Shown: piece after piece, positions 13,729 through 21,472 of the stretch
How positions within the stretch are numbered: position 1 is the stretch's first letter
How the letters are laid out: each line of letters starts with the position of its first letter
DNA from: a virus
Direction: 5' to 3' (one strand)
DNA: 39,656 nt
IMG/VR virus record: IMGVR_UViG_3300012096_000011
Span: 1 to 39,656 of that record
Notes under the pieces: generated by a model
Databases searched by the model: none
What the model was told of the DNA's origin: nothing
The model's input: only the letters and a program-made list of their open reading frames with translations
Translations under genes and position numbers: made by a program

Positions 13729-14037
13729 ATGATGATAACTTTCTGGCCTTCTGTGCAGCATATAACTGATAATACGCAAGGGTCTGCAACTATAATCGTA
13801 AGGGACTCGGCGTGGACTGTTGTTATGGGTGCTTCAGCTGATGGCACTCATAATTACTGCATGTTACCTTCTGGTTGTGACGTAGGAGACGTAGTGGAGG
13901 TACACGATGATGGCAGTTCTGGATTTGGTACCAATGTGCTACCTCCTTCTGGAGAAACCATGATCGGTGGTGTGTCTATAACGGCGCCGAGATTGTTTAG
14001 AAAGGTAGGCGCCTCAACTTGGAGCTATCTATCATGA
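13729..14037 (+). CDS. Small beta-rich virion-type protein (103 aa)
   Basis: Start ATG-ATG at 13729 after GGGAGG. Beta-rich (GSATIIVRDSAWTVVMGASA; CDVGDVVEVHDDGSSGFGTN), ending KVGASTWSYLS, as in small decoration or fibre proteins. No signal peptide. Codons are more AT-rich than most neighbours. It overlaps the next start as ATGA. Confidence 0.55.
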   Translation: MMITFWPSVQHITDNTQGSATIIVRDSAWTVVMGASADGTHNYCMLPSGCDVGDVVEVHDDGSSGFGTNVLPPSGETMIGGVSITAPRLFRKVGASTWSYLS

Positions 14038-14531
14038 GTACGATGAAAAGGTATCTGTTGGGGGGAGCTGCGGCTCTCCTCTTTGGGGTAGTTGCTGGCT
14101 TGGCTCAGCAACTAACTTCCCGAACCCTATCCGGAAGCGAGGTCATCCTTGCCCAGGTTGGCATTGGTGGAACTGGCCTCTATATCCCGACAGGCCAGAT
14201 GCGGAATGCTCAAGGGGTGGTTACCACCGCTCTGACCACCGGAACGTTATCGACCCTGACCAACCTGAATGCCGCGACGTTGATCTCGACCGCTGCGTGT
14301 GGTGGAACCCTGACGGTAAATCTTCCTGCGAATCCATGGGATGGGGAGATCTTTGAGTGGTCTAATGGCACAGCCGCTACTGCTTTTACTACTGGTTGTG
14401 TTGTTGCTGCAACTGATGGCGCAACTATTACTGGTGGTGCTGGTGCTAATGCTGTTACCACTCTTGCTGCTGGATCTAGTGCTGAGTGGCGCTATGTTCA
14501 ATCAACTAATACTTGGTATCGAGTGAGGTGA
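14034..14531 (+). CDS. Signal-peptide-bearing decoration/fibre protein
   Basis: 165 residues. MSTMKRYLLGGAAALLFGVV-AGLAQQ is a Sec signal; MKRYLL at 14043 may be the true start. Then SRTLSGSEVILAQVGIGGTG and YIPTGQMRN, a short segment common in phage fibre proteins. The end, WDGEIFEWSNGTAATAFTTG ... AAGSSAEWRYVQSTNTWYRVR, is a receptor-distal fibre-like beta module. The last ~170 bp use GCT/ACT-rich codons unlike the first part. Confidence 0.6.
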   Translation: MSTMKRYLLGGAAALLFGVVAGLAQQLTSRTLSGSEVILAQVGIGGTGLYIPTGQMRNAQGVVTTALTTGTLSTLTNLNAATLISTAACGGTLTVNLPANPWDGEIFEWSNGTAATAFTTGCVVAATDGATITGGAGANAVTTLAAGSSAEWRYVQSTNTWYRVR

Positions 14532-15103
14532 TGAAACTCAAGAACGCTCTCCTAGTTGGGATTGGCCTTGCCCTTTGCTCAGGGGCCCTGGCCCAGCAAT
14601 ACGACCAGCCCAATCCAACCTCTACCTTCAATATGGGAGGGGTGTTCAACACCACCCTTCCAACCATCACCAACGGGAAGACTGGATACGTTCAGATCGA
14701 TTCCGTTGGACGAATCATTACCACACCTGGTTCTGGTACCTTTGCTGCCCAGACCTCGATCACCGCCACCTTCTCAGGCGCAGATACCACCACAGCCACT
14801 GCTACCCTTCCGGCGGCAGCAGGTAAACTAACCTATATTTGTGGCTTCAATATATCTGGCCTTGGTGCAACTGCTGCCACAACTGTCTCTCCAACTATAG
14901 CGACCCTTGCGGGTGGAAATACCTTTACGCTTAGTGGTGGTTATACCTTTGCGACAGGGGCTACTGTTAACAATACTTTGGCCAGCTTTACCTTTCCATT
15001 GTGTGTGGCTGCAAATGCCGTGAACTCAACCATCGTGGTAACTGTTCCTGGTGCAGCAGGCAATACCTCGACCTTCATCAATGCTTGGGGGTACCAGCAA
15101 TGA
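14531..15103 (+). CDS. Signal-peptide-bearing beta-rich protein
   Basis: 190 residues from MKLKNALLVGIGLALCSGAL-AQQ, a clear Sec signal cleaved near residue 22. The start lies inside the previous stop. The rest is Thr/Ala/Gly-rich beta sequence (TSITATFSGADTTTATATLP; TYICGFNISGLGATAATTVS) ending STFINAWGYQQ. Similar to unassigned virion genes of alphaproteobacterial podoviruses. Function unknown. Confidence 0.6.
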   Translation: MKLKNALLVGIGLALCSGALAQQYDQPNPTSTFNMGGVFNTTLPTITNGKTGYVQIDSVGRIITTPGSGTFAAQTSITATFSGADTTTATATLPAAAGKLTYICGFNISGLGATAATTVSPTIATLAGGNTFTLSGGYTFATGATVNNTLASFTFPLCVAANAVNSTIVVTVPGAAGNTSTFINAWGYQQ

Positions 15104-15396
15104 AGTATCTTGCAATAGTCCTCACGCTTGCTATTGGCGGCTTTGCGGTGGCGCAAGACATTCGCCAAACAATTCCACTTCCATTACCAATGACCATGGG
15201 CGGTAGTGGTGGGGTGACTGGAGCGGTAGCCTTATCAAGCACTGTGGGTGCTCTTCCTGCTTGCAATGCGGCCATTAAGGGCCAAATCTACTTCGTAACT
15301 GACGCACTCCTTCCAGCTCTTGGCGCCATCATCGCCGGTGGGGGAGCCGTGAATGCGCTGGTGTTCTGCAATGGTACTAACTGGATTGGAGGCTGA
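15100..15396 (+). CDS. Signal-peptide-bearing small protein (98 aa)
   Basis: MKYLAIVLTLAIGGFAVAQ is a short Sec signal. The C-terminal half, LPACNAAIKGQIYFVTDALL ... GGGAVNALVFCNGTNWIGG, is a module I know from phage decoration or fibre proteins; two Cys may pair. Coupled to both neighbours by overlap or 2-bp spacing. Confidence 0.6.
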   Translation: MKYLAIVLTLAIGGFAVAQDIRQTIPLPLPMTMGGSGGVTGAVALSSTVGALPACNAAIKGQIYFVTDALLPALGAIIAGGGAVNALVFCNGTNWIGG

Positions 15397-15398
15397 CT

Positions 15399-15938
15399 AT
15401 GGCAAGATGGCTCTTAACCGAACCTCCCTACCTCAACGTTCCCGGCACTCGCTGGGAATACAAAGAGACCGACCGAACCTCTGGCAAGCAGAAGTCCATG
15501 ACCTTGCCGGTCCCAGCCTTCCTCGATCCACGGGACGAAGCGGATTGGAACTATTCCCAGAAGTCCGGCCCGTTCCAAGCCGAGCAAGGCTTCACGGTTT
15601 TGGAATCGTTTGGGATTGTGGTTTGCTATGAGGGCAAGGGTCAAGGACGAGATATCATCTTCGTTGGTCCTCCAACCCCGGGGATGCTTCCCTTGGACAC
15701 CGAGGCCAAGAAGATTTCGGATAAAGAATCGCCCAAGTGGATCCATCCGATCGAGGGCCTTCCTGGAACCTTTTCGGACAATCTCCTTGAAAGCTTGCAG
15801 ATGCAAGTTGCAGCAGTGGCATCTAAGGCTTCGGTGCCCAAGGATGACGGAAAGCTCGATAAGCTGATGGAAGCGATGACCATGATGGCCCAAGAGAATG
15901 CGAAGCTGATTGCTGCGCTTTCGACACGGAGAGCGTGA
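15399..15938 (+). CDS. Hypothetical structural protein (179 aa)
   Basis: MARWLLTEPPYLNVPGTRWE starts a compact domain with YKETDRTSGKQKSMTLPVPA and DIIFVGPPTPGMLPLDTEAK; the end is helical (DKLMEAMTMMAQENAKLIAA). No signal peptide. Its position within the decoration and fibre gene run suggests a virion role, but no family is recognised. Confidence 0.6.
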   Translation: MARWLLTEPPYLNVPGTRWEYKETDRTSGKQKSMTLPVPAFLDPRDEADWNYSQKSGPFQAEQGFTVLESFGIVVCYEGKGQGRDIIFVGPPTPGMLPLDTEAKKISDKESPKWIHPIEGLPGTFSDNLLESLQMQVAAVASKASVPKDDGKLDKLMEAMTMMAQENAKLIAALSTRRA

Positions 15939-15988
15939 TGGCCAAAGGAAAACCCAAACCTAAACCCAAACCTCCAAGGCCTTACTAA
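15938..15988 (+). CDS. 16-residue Lys/Pro micro-protein
   Basis: MAKGKPKPKPKPPRPY, linked to the genes on both sides by overlapping stop/start codons (TGATG and TAATG). The perfect coupling and the clean KP repeat argue for a translated peptide, or at least a coupling device for 15988-16317. Confidence 0.5.
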   Translation: MAKGKPKPKPKPPRPY

Positions 15989-16317
15989 TGGCTCTCATAA
16001 CCGTTCTTGTTGGCGCCGCTTCCGCTCAAGTGATCGGCGCTTCGACCCAGAACCTGGTTCGGCGTAAGCTGACCTTCCACAATCCGAACATTGTTGGCCA
16101 ACAGAGCATCTATCTGACCCAAGCTCCGGCTGCCGCAGTCGTGGGGTCTGGGCTGGCGCTCCTTCCAGGGGAAAAGTACGATGTCTTTGGCGACCAATGT
16201 CTCACGGCCTGGAATGGGATTGGCTCCGCTGCGGGGGCCAATGTATCCGTGATTGAGTATCTCTATGCGGCGGGGAATCTTCCCCAGGGTTATCTCTTTA
16301 GCCTTCCGGTGGGATGA
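15988..16317 (+). CDS. Small beta-sandwich virion protein (109 aa)
   Basis: MALITVLVGAASAQVIGAST followed by LTFHNPNIVGQQSIYLTQAP, LLPGEKYDVFGDQCLTAW and ANVSVIEYLYAAG. This resembles small phage proteins with an immunoglobulin-like fold. The N-terminus looks slightly like a signal peptide but lacks positive charge, and in relatives this stretch is part of the fold. Start coupled to the micro-protein; end overlaps the tailspike. Confidence 0.55.
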   Translation: MALITVLVGAASAQVIGASTQNLVRRKLTFHNPNIVGQQSIYLTQAPAAAVVGSGLALLPGEKYDVFGDQCLTAWNGIGSAAGANVSVIEYLYAAGNLPQGYLFSLPVG

Positions 16318-17858
16318 TGAAAAAGCTCCTTCTCGCACTTCTGCTTTCATCGAGTGTGGCGCAAGCCCAGTTTGCCACCACCACCACCACTGCACCGATT
16401 GGAGACAACACTAATCGGATTGCTAGCACTGGATTTGTTAATGGTGGAGGTCTTGGGTTTGGAGTGGTTGGCAATTCCAATCTTGCCCAAATGCCAGCCT
16501 TTACCTTCAAGGGCAACAACACCGCTGTAGGTGCGCCGCCGATTGATCTGACCGTGGCGCAGACCAAGTCGCTGCTTACCGTTTCGGTCTCCGTCACCGA
16601 CTCGGCCTTTGGCGCCAAGTGCGATGGAACGACCGACGACACGACGGCAATTCAAGCCACCATCAATTCGCTGCCGGCCAACGGGGGTATCGTGCTTTTC
16701 CCCGTCGCGAACTGCAAGATTTCGTCAACTCTGACGATCGGAAACGGCACGACTTCGGCAGTTTCTACTCGATCAGGGGTCATCCTCCAGGGTATTGCCA
16801 ACCCCGGAACCGGCTCGGCTGTGTTTCCGTTTACCACGGTCACTGGTCCGAAACTGACATGGGTTGGTGGTGCCTCTCCCATGATCTCCATCAAGGGGCC
16901 ACTGTCCGGATGGGGCATCCAAAACTTGTACCTCGACGGCGCCAGCACGGCGACGCAGTGTATAGCTCCCACTTCCGCACAGAATGGCGATAGTCGAAAC
17001 CTTGTCATTGTCAATTGCCTGCAAGGCATCGGATCAACTTCAAATCCCATTGGGGGCTATACAGGCGTCAATAATGTCGACAGCTGGCAGAATATCTGGA
17101 CCAACACGACCGTCGTTGTTCCTGGAGCAGCGGGAAACTTTGGCATCGTCCTTACGGGAGCCTCGGACGGCACCAGCGACACCGATTACAATGTGTTCGT
17201 TGGAACGACCATCCTCGTTGGCGGAACAAATATGGCGGTTAGCTTTCAGGTCAGCGATGGTAACATATTCAATAATTTGAGGGTAATTAAAAGCGGTGGA
17301 ACACCAGGTGCAATTCTCTATGACTATACTGTTAATTCAGGATTTCCCTCCGGAAATATTATTAACTCAGTAGATACCGGCGCACCTACTCTAACATTTG
17401 TTAATAATGGAACGCCAGGGGCGGGTGCCAAGGCAAATATCGTCAATGGACTCCAAGAGCAGAATGGCTCGACTGCTCCGAGCGTAGTCAATTTGGCGGT
17501 TTATGGAGCGCATAATATCAATCTTTCACAGGGTGGTAATAATCCAAGCACACAGATATCAACCACTAATGGGCATCTTGGCTATTCTGGCACAGCTCCG
17601 ACGCTCACGGCAGGGTGCAATGGCGCCGGTTCGGCTGGCGTGACTGGGACGGACAATGCCGGCCTAATAAATGGACAGACGGCAGCAGCTACGACCTGCA
17701 CGGTGACTTTCGCAAAGACCTACACAACAGCGCCATTTTGCACTGCAAATGGTGTCAATGGTGCAGTGACTTTGTTGAGCACGACAACGACTGCTTTAGT
17801 TATTGTATTTCCTAGCACAGCGGGATGGTTTGGTAGTTTTATCTGTGTGGGTATATAA
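16314..17858 (+). CDS. Beta-helix tailspike with N-terminal signal peptide
   Basis: 514 residues. MMKKLLLALLLSSSVAQAQF is a Sec signal. Residues ~22-95 carry fibre repeats (APIGDNTNRIASTGFVNGG; LAQMPAFTFKGNNTAVGAPP). At ~100 the pectate-lyase-like start FGAKCDGTTDDTTAIQATIN opens a right-handed beta-helix, with ANGGIVLFPVANCKISSTLT. Residues ~425-514 are the same TNDNAG...CTVTFAKTYTTAPFC...FICVG-type module found in 13313-13717. It probably binds or cuts a surface polysaccharide. The DNA from about 17240 on is AT-richer than the front half, suggesting an exchanged tip. A signal peptide on a tailspike is unexpected. Confidence 0.75.
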   Translation: MMKKLLLALLLSSSVAQAQFATTTTTAPIGDNTNRIASTGFVNGGGLGFGVVGNSNLAQMPAFTFKGNNTAVGAPPIDLTVAQTKSLLTVSVSVTDSAFGAKCDGTTDDTTAIQATINSLPANGGIVLFPVANCKISSTLTIGNGTTSAVSTRSGVILQGIANPGTGSAVFPFTTVTGPKLTWVGGASPMISIKGPLSGWGIQNLYLDGASTATQCIAPTSAQNGDSRNLVIVNCLQGIGSTSNPIGGYTGVNNVDSWQNIWTNTTVVVPGAAGNFGIVLTGASDGTSDTDYNVFVGTTILVGGTNMAVSFQVSDGNIFNNLRVIKSGGTPGAILYDYTVNSGFPSGNIINSVDTGAPTLTFVNNGTPGAGAKANIVNGLQEQNGSTAPSVVNLAVYGAHNINLSQGGNNPSTQISTTNGHLGYSGTAPTLTAGCNGAGSAGVTGTDNAGLINGQTAAATTCTVTFAKTYTTAPFCTANGVNGAVTLLSTTTTALVIVFPSTAGWFGSFICVGI

Positions 17859-17863
17859 AATTT

Positions 17864-19756
17864 ATGACCGTCTCCACTTCTCTCAATAAAATCATCTATC
17901 AGGGGAACGGCGCCACAACCGTATTCCCGTTCACCTTCCCGGGCGTAGCCGCAGCTGATATTCAAGTATTCTTCACCGATGTCCTGGGCAACGTCACCCT
18001 TCTAGCTGCTAGCTCCTATACCCTTTCGTTGAATGCTCCAACAGGCACCAACCCCACAGGTGCCGGGGGATCGGTCACCTACAACCCGCTAGGCGTACCG
18101 ATCCCCATCAACACCAGCCTGACTATCCTTCGAACCCTCCCGTTGGTGCAAAGCACTTCCCTAGCAAATCAGGGAACGCTTTACCAACCAGTGGAAGAGG
18201 CTGCGCTCGACTACCTAATGATGACCGTTCAGCAAACCGCGGAGATTGGGAATCGAGAACTAACTGTTGCGGTGTCCGACCCACCCCCGAATCCGCTCCC
18301 TGCGGTAGCTGCTAGGGCTAACCAGGTCCTTGGCTTCGATGCCTCTGGCAATCCGATAGCGGTCTCATCCCTTCCAGCTGGAACCGTGTCCTCTGCGATG
18401 CAACCGGTGGTCAATGCCGCTACCCTTGCTGCTGGTCGAAGCGCCTTTGGCCTTGGTTCGATCGCAACGGAGACCATTGGCCTTGGGCTTCAAGATAATG
18501 GCGCAAATGCGATTCAGACATTCTTCAATACGGTTGCGGATTCAACCAACCAAACCGTAACTTCATCGTTTCACCAAAACATCCGTGCAGCAACAGGAGC
18601 CCTCAACTATACCCTTCCCAAAGCCTCAACTCTGTTCAATGGTTTTGGCTTTTGGGTATATGCCTTAACTGGCGCAATAACCTTTATCATTAACGCTGCC
18701 GACGCTTTCTCTGGCGCAGGCACTGGCGCTTCTCTAGTTATTCCGCCTGGATCAAGAGTCTTCGTCTCCACCGATGCCGCTGGATCGGGTACTTGGTACA
18801 TTAGGCCAAGTGCTCTTCAAGGGTTTAATGCCCCACTTAATCTCCAGCTGAATGCTTCTGCCGGTAGCGGCAGTGCTTTGATTAATATTAAGGACGCGAA
18901 TGGCAATGATCCTTCTCCTGCTTCTCCTATAACTGTTGTCCATTCCTTCAATGGTAATGCGACTCCTCGTGCTATAACAGTTCCGTTATCATTGACAATA
19001 CCTAGTGGAGCTAGCCTTGGCACTGTTAGTGGTCAGGCTTTCAGAATTTGGGTTGGGCTTTTCGACAATGCTGGAACGCCTGTTCTTGGTGTTTATAACT
19101 CTCTTTCAGGAACCAATGTTCAGTCTTGGAATGAGGCCGCCCAGTCGCCTGGAGTAGCTATCTCAGCTGGGGCAACCCAAGCCCAGACTTGGTACACTAA
19201 TGGTTCGATTGCACCACCTAAGAGCTTTAGGATCCTTGGTTATTTTGAAGGTGTTCAGGGTGGTGGGGCTTGGACTACAGGTTTATCACTAGTGCAGCTC
19301 TTTGGGCCTGGGATTAAGCGGCCGGGGGATACGGTTCAGGAAGCTCCTACTAAGATCTCTGCTTCTGGTTCGACAACCAGCTCGACGTTTGTGGCTTTGC
19401 CTAACCAAACTGCGATTATTGGTATCCAATCGGCAGCTAATCTAATTCGGGTCGAGGCTTGTGGCCAAGTGTCTTCTGGTGGTAGCATTCCATCAAACCA
19501 AACTGGGCAGCTGTCTCTATCTCGTGGAACGGTTGCCAACGCAAACCTATTTGGGGATGTCGGTGGTCTATTTGGCGGAATCACTGGCGTTGCATCTGGG
19601 GCCTATACCTTCGGTTGCACTGGAGCACTGTTCGGTTATGACCTTCCTAATCAAGTCGGGAACGTGACCTATGCGGTGCAAGGGAATATCACTGGGGGCA
19701 ACACTCTTACCTTTGGTCCTAATGCTCAAATGCTTGCAAGAGAGATTATGGTTTAA
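17864..19756 (+). CDS. T7-type tail fibre protein
   Basis: 630 residues. The N-terminal ~130 residues (KIIYQGNGATTVFPFTFPGV; YQPVEEAALDYLMMTVQQTA) are the particle-binding domain of T7 gp17-like fibres, which attaches to the tail. The middle (LGFDASGNPIAVSSLPAGT) is a shaft linker and the C-terminal 450 residues are beta-rich, Gly/Ser/Thr-rich receptor-binding sequence. It lies beside the tailspike, so the phage may carry two adhesins. Confidence 0.85.
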   Translation: MTVSTSLNKIIYQGNGATTVFPFTFPGVAAADIQVFFTDVLGNVTLLAASSYTLSLNAPTGTNPTGAGGSVTYNPLGVPIPINTSLTILRTLPLVQSTSLANQGTLYQPVEEAALDYLMMTVQQTAEIGNRELTVAVSDPPPNPLPAVAARANQVLGFDASGNPIAVSSLPAGTVSSAMQPVVNAATLAAGRSAFGLGSIATETIGLGLQDNGANAIQTFFNTVADSTNQTVTSSFHQNIRAATGALNYTLPKASTLFNGFGFWVYALTGAITFIINAADAFSGAGTGASLVIPPGSRVFVSTDAAGSGTWYIRPSALQGFNAPLNLQLNASAGSGSALINIKDANGNDPSPASPITVVHSFNGNATPRAITVPLSLTIPSGASLGTVSGQAFRIWVGLFDNAGTPVLGVYNSLSGTNVQSWNEAAQSPGVAISAGATQAQTWYTNGSIAPPKSFRILGYFEGVQGGGAWTTGLSLVQLFGPGIKRPGDTVQEAPTKISASGSTTSSTFVALPNQTAIIGIQSAANLIRVEACGQVSSGGSIPSNQTGQLSLSRGTVANANLFGDVGGLFGGITGVASGAYTFGCTGALFGYDLPNQVGNVTYAVQGNITGGNTLTFGPNAQMLAREIMV

Positions 19757-20145
19757 TGACCGAAGAATTCGAAAAGCCTCTACATCCCGACTCCGTCTAC
19801 ATCCGCCGGTGTTCGGAGGAGCTAACCTCGATTCGTCAAATGCTCTCTAAGGTTATCAACTACATGGTAGATGCTGAGTCTGAGGTCCCGGAGAAGATGC
19901 GGAGGTTCATTATGTATTTTCACGACGTGCATGATATTGTGAATGTGTACGAGGAGCGGGGCCACCAGCCACCTGAGCATATCAAAAGGGAAATGGAGCG
20001 TTGTGATGATCGCTACCGACAGTTGTTGGCTCAGGCTCACACTGATGGAGGTGTCTTCGAAAAAGTTCGTCGAGAAATGGCAAGCGACCCAGAAAACCGT
20101 TGGGACCATACTCGACTACTAGGAAAGACTTCTAAGCGTGAGTAA
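19756..20145 (+). CDS. Conserved-type small phage protein (129 aa)
   Basis: Starts inside the fibre stop (TAATG). Helical, with VPEKMRRFIMYFHDVHDIVN, ERGHQPPEHIKREMERCDDR, YRQLLAQAHTDGGVFEKVRR and MASDPENRWDHTR. The last motif set resembles a family I recall from podoviruses of alphaproteobacteria, located near fibre genes; function unknown. Its 3' end overlaps a LAGLIDADG gene by 8 bp. Confidence 0.65.
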   Translation: MTEEFEKPLHPDSVYIRRCSEELTSIRQMLSKVINYMVDAESEVPEKMRRFIMYFHDVHDIVNVYEERGHQPPEHIKREMERCDDRYRQLLAQAHTDGGVFEKVRREMASDPENRWDHTRLLGKTSKRE

Positions 20146-20512
20146 TTTATCTGATTTTGAATTGGGTTGGCTTGTAGGTATCCTTGAAGGAGAAGGTCAT
20201 TTTGGCTTTTACACAAGCCAAGTAGTAGAAGTCAATATGACTGATGAGGATACTCTTTATAAGATAGCTTCCATTTACGAGAGAATTCTGGGAGTTCCAA
20301 TAACTGTTTTGTCCATACCCAAAAAGAGTGGTCAAGAGGTTTTCTCCGTAAGAGTTTATGGAGAACGCGCAAGAACTATCATGCACCTAGTTGTGACTCA
20401 TATGAGTTATAGAAGGCGCCAGAAAATCTGGCAATGTCTTAATAGCTTTAGGCCAGAGAAGGTTAATGTAGTTGATCTTATGAAGACGCTAAAGAAAGGA
20501 GAATCCAAATGA
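20138..20512 (+). CDS. Second LAGLIDADG homing endonuclease
   Basis: 124 residues from GTG at 20138. WLVGILEGEGHF (~residues 10-21) is the LAGLIDADG motif, and YRRRQKIWQCLN near ~95-106 repeats the C-terminal signature of the 5479-5868 enzyme, so the two are paralogues. AT-rich codons contrast with the flanks. It is inserted between two structural-region genes without breaking either and overlaps the next ATG by 4 bp. Confidence 0.85.
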   Translation: MSNLSDFELGWLVGILEGEGHFGFYTSQVVEVNMTDEDTLYKIASIYERILGVPITVLSIPKKSGQEVFSVRVYGERARTIMHLVVTHMSYRRRQKIWQCLNSFRPEKVNVVDLMKTLKKGESK

Positions 20513-20781
20513 CCAAGATCATGCTTCGCCAAGGCCATGCTGATCGAAACGTCCAAGAGGGATTTCATCGAGAGCCTCGGCCTTATGCAGTGAACCAGAA
20601 CTTTCCATCGCAGCTTGGAACTGCGATTGATCCTAAAGCGGTTGAGCGGTTTCGCCAAGGGGAAGGCTTTCGAGCTCCAATCGGCCCAACCGACGGCCTT
20701 GATCAAGGCCCCGGGGCCAATCGAGATGGTGGAAAGCCAGGTTCTCCGATCAGGAAATCCGGAGGACAAGGAACCTACTAA
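20509..20781 (+). CDS. Small Gly/Arg-rich protein (90 aa)
   Basis: MTKIMLRQGHADRNVQEGFH... ending GGKPGSPIRKSGGQGTY, preceded by AAAGGAGA. Low-complexity, probably flexible. First of a run of five short polar proteins before the tail-tube genes. No family recognised. Confidence 0.55.
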   Translation: MTKIMLRQGHADRNVQEGFHREPRPYAVNQNFPSQLGTAIDPKAVERFRQGEGFRAPIGPTDGLDQGPGANRDGGKPGSPIRKSGGQGTY

Positions 20782-21032
20782 TGGCTACTCCCGGGGCTGT
20801 GCCAAAGAATACTCCGCTAGGTATGATCCAGTCTGGTGGTAACCCCGGGTTTGGGGGTGGATCTTTAGCCATAATGCAAGAGCTGTCTGGATTTGCTCCT
20901 GGGGGAGAGAAGGGGTTTGAGCAAGGCTGGGCTAACGTTCCCCAATCAACACGATCAGCATTTATGGGAGGTCAAGACACGATTCTTGGTAGAAGGCCAA
21001 ATCGTCCACAGAAGACCCTCTTGGGTCAATAG
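20781..21032 (+). CDS. Small Gly-rich phage protein ending KTLLGQ
   Basis: 83 residues; ATG inside the previous stop. Ends MGGQDTILGRRPNRPQKTLLGQ, the same TILG...KTLLGQ signature as 7174-7371 14 kb upstream, so the phage keeps two members. The N-terminal parts are unrelated. Function unknown; a short conserved terminal motif suggests binding to a larger partner. Confidence 0.65.
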   Translation: MATPGAVPKNTPLGMIQSGGNPGFGGGSLAIMQELSGFAPGGEKGFEQGWANVPQSTRSAFMGGQDTILGRRPNRPQKTLLGQ

Positions 21033-21044
21033 AAGGAGAATACT

Positions 21045-21185
21045 ATGGACTGGAATCATGTACTAACACTCTTGCTAGTCATCGAAAAGGCCACTGGTCA
21101 TCCCAGGCTTAGGCCATTGGTCGACGCGGCTGCGGCTGAGCTAGAGGCGATGGATCCGACGGCGAAGCACGAGGAGGAAGAGTAA
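21045..21185 (+). CDS. Small hypothetical protein (46 aa)
   Basis: MDWNHVLTLLLVIEKATGHP... ending AMDPTAKHEEEE, after AGAAGGAGA and ending TAATG into the next gene. An amphipathic helix followed by an acidic tail. Function unknown. Confidence 0.6.
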   Translation: MDWNHVLTLLLVIEKATGHPRLRPLVDAAAAELEAMDPTAKHEEEE

Positions 21186-21457
21186 TGGCAAAGGATATCC
21201 TCTCTAGCTATGGCCCTGAGCGAAGCTCTGGTGGTGGTGGTGATGCTGATGGAGGGGTTGATATGGACGATAAGGTCGATGTGAATAACTATCGCTCGCC
21301 TTGTGGGCCTAGGAATATCGACGATCCAAAGTCTCCCAGCATCCATGGGAAGAACTTCGACTATTGCGGTAGCCAAGGGCAAGCTTCGCTTCGCTCTCAG
21401 TCCTCTGGCTCACCTGGGCTTGGGGGAATGGTCAAGTCTGTACAAGGGAAACATTAA
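21185..21457 (+). CDS. Small Gly-rich 'GPER' protein A (90 aa)
   Basis: MAKDILSSYGPERSSGGGGD... a flexible Gly/Asp-rich protein with SPCGPRNIDDPKSP and LGGMVKSVQGKH at the end. The N-terminus (M-x-KD-[IF]L-x-x-[YF]GPER) is shared with the next gene, so they are tandem duplicates that have diverged. Confidence 0.55.
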   Translation: MAKDILSSYGPERSSGGGGDADGGVDMDDKVDVNNYRSPCGPRNIDDPKSPSIHGKNFDYCGSQGQASLRSQSSGSPGLGGMVKSVQGKH

Positions 21458-21472
21458 GGCGAGGAGGCACTA

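Noticed and set aside
15988-16317. Possible signal peptide MALITVLVGAASAQ
   Set aside because: It lacks the positive start, and similar phage proteins use this stretch as part of a beta fold.
13313-19756. Diversity-generating retroelement, suspected because the head genes resemble BPP-1
   Set aside because: No reverse transcriptase and no template/variable repeat pair was seen.
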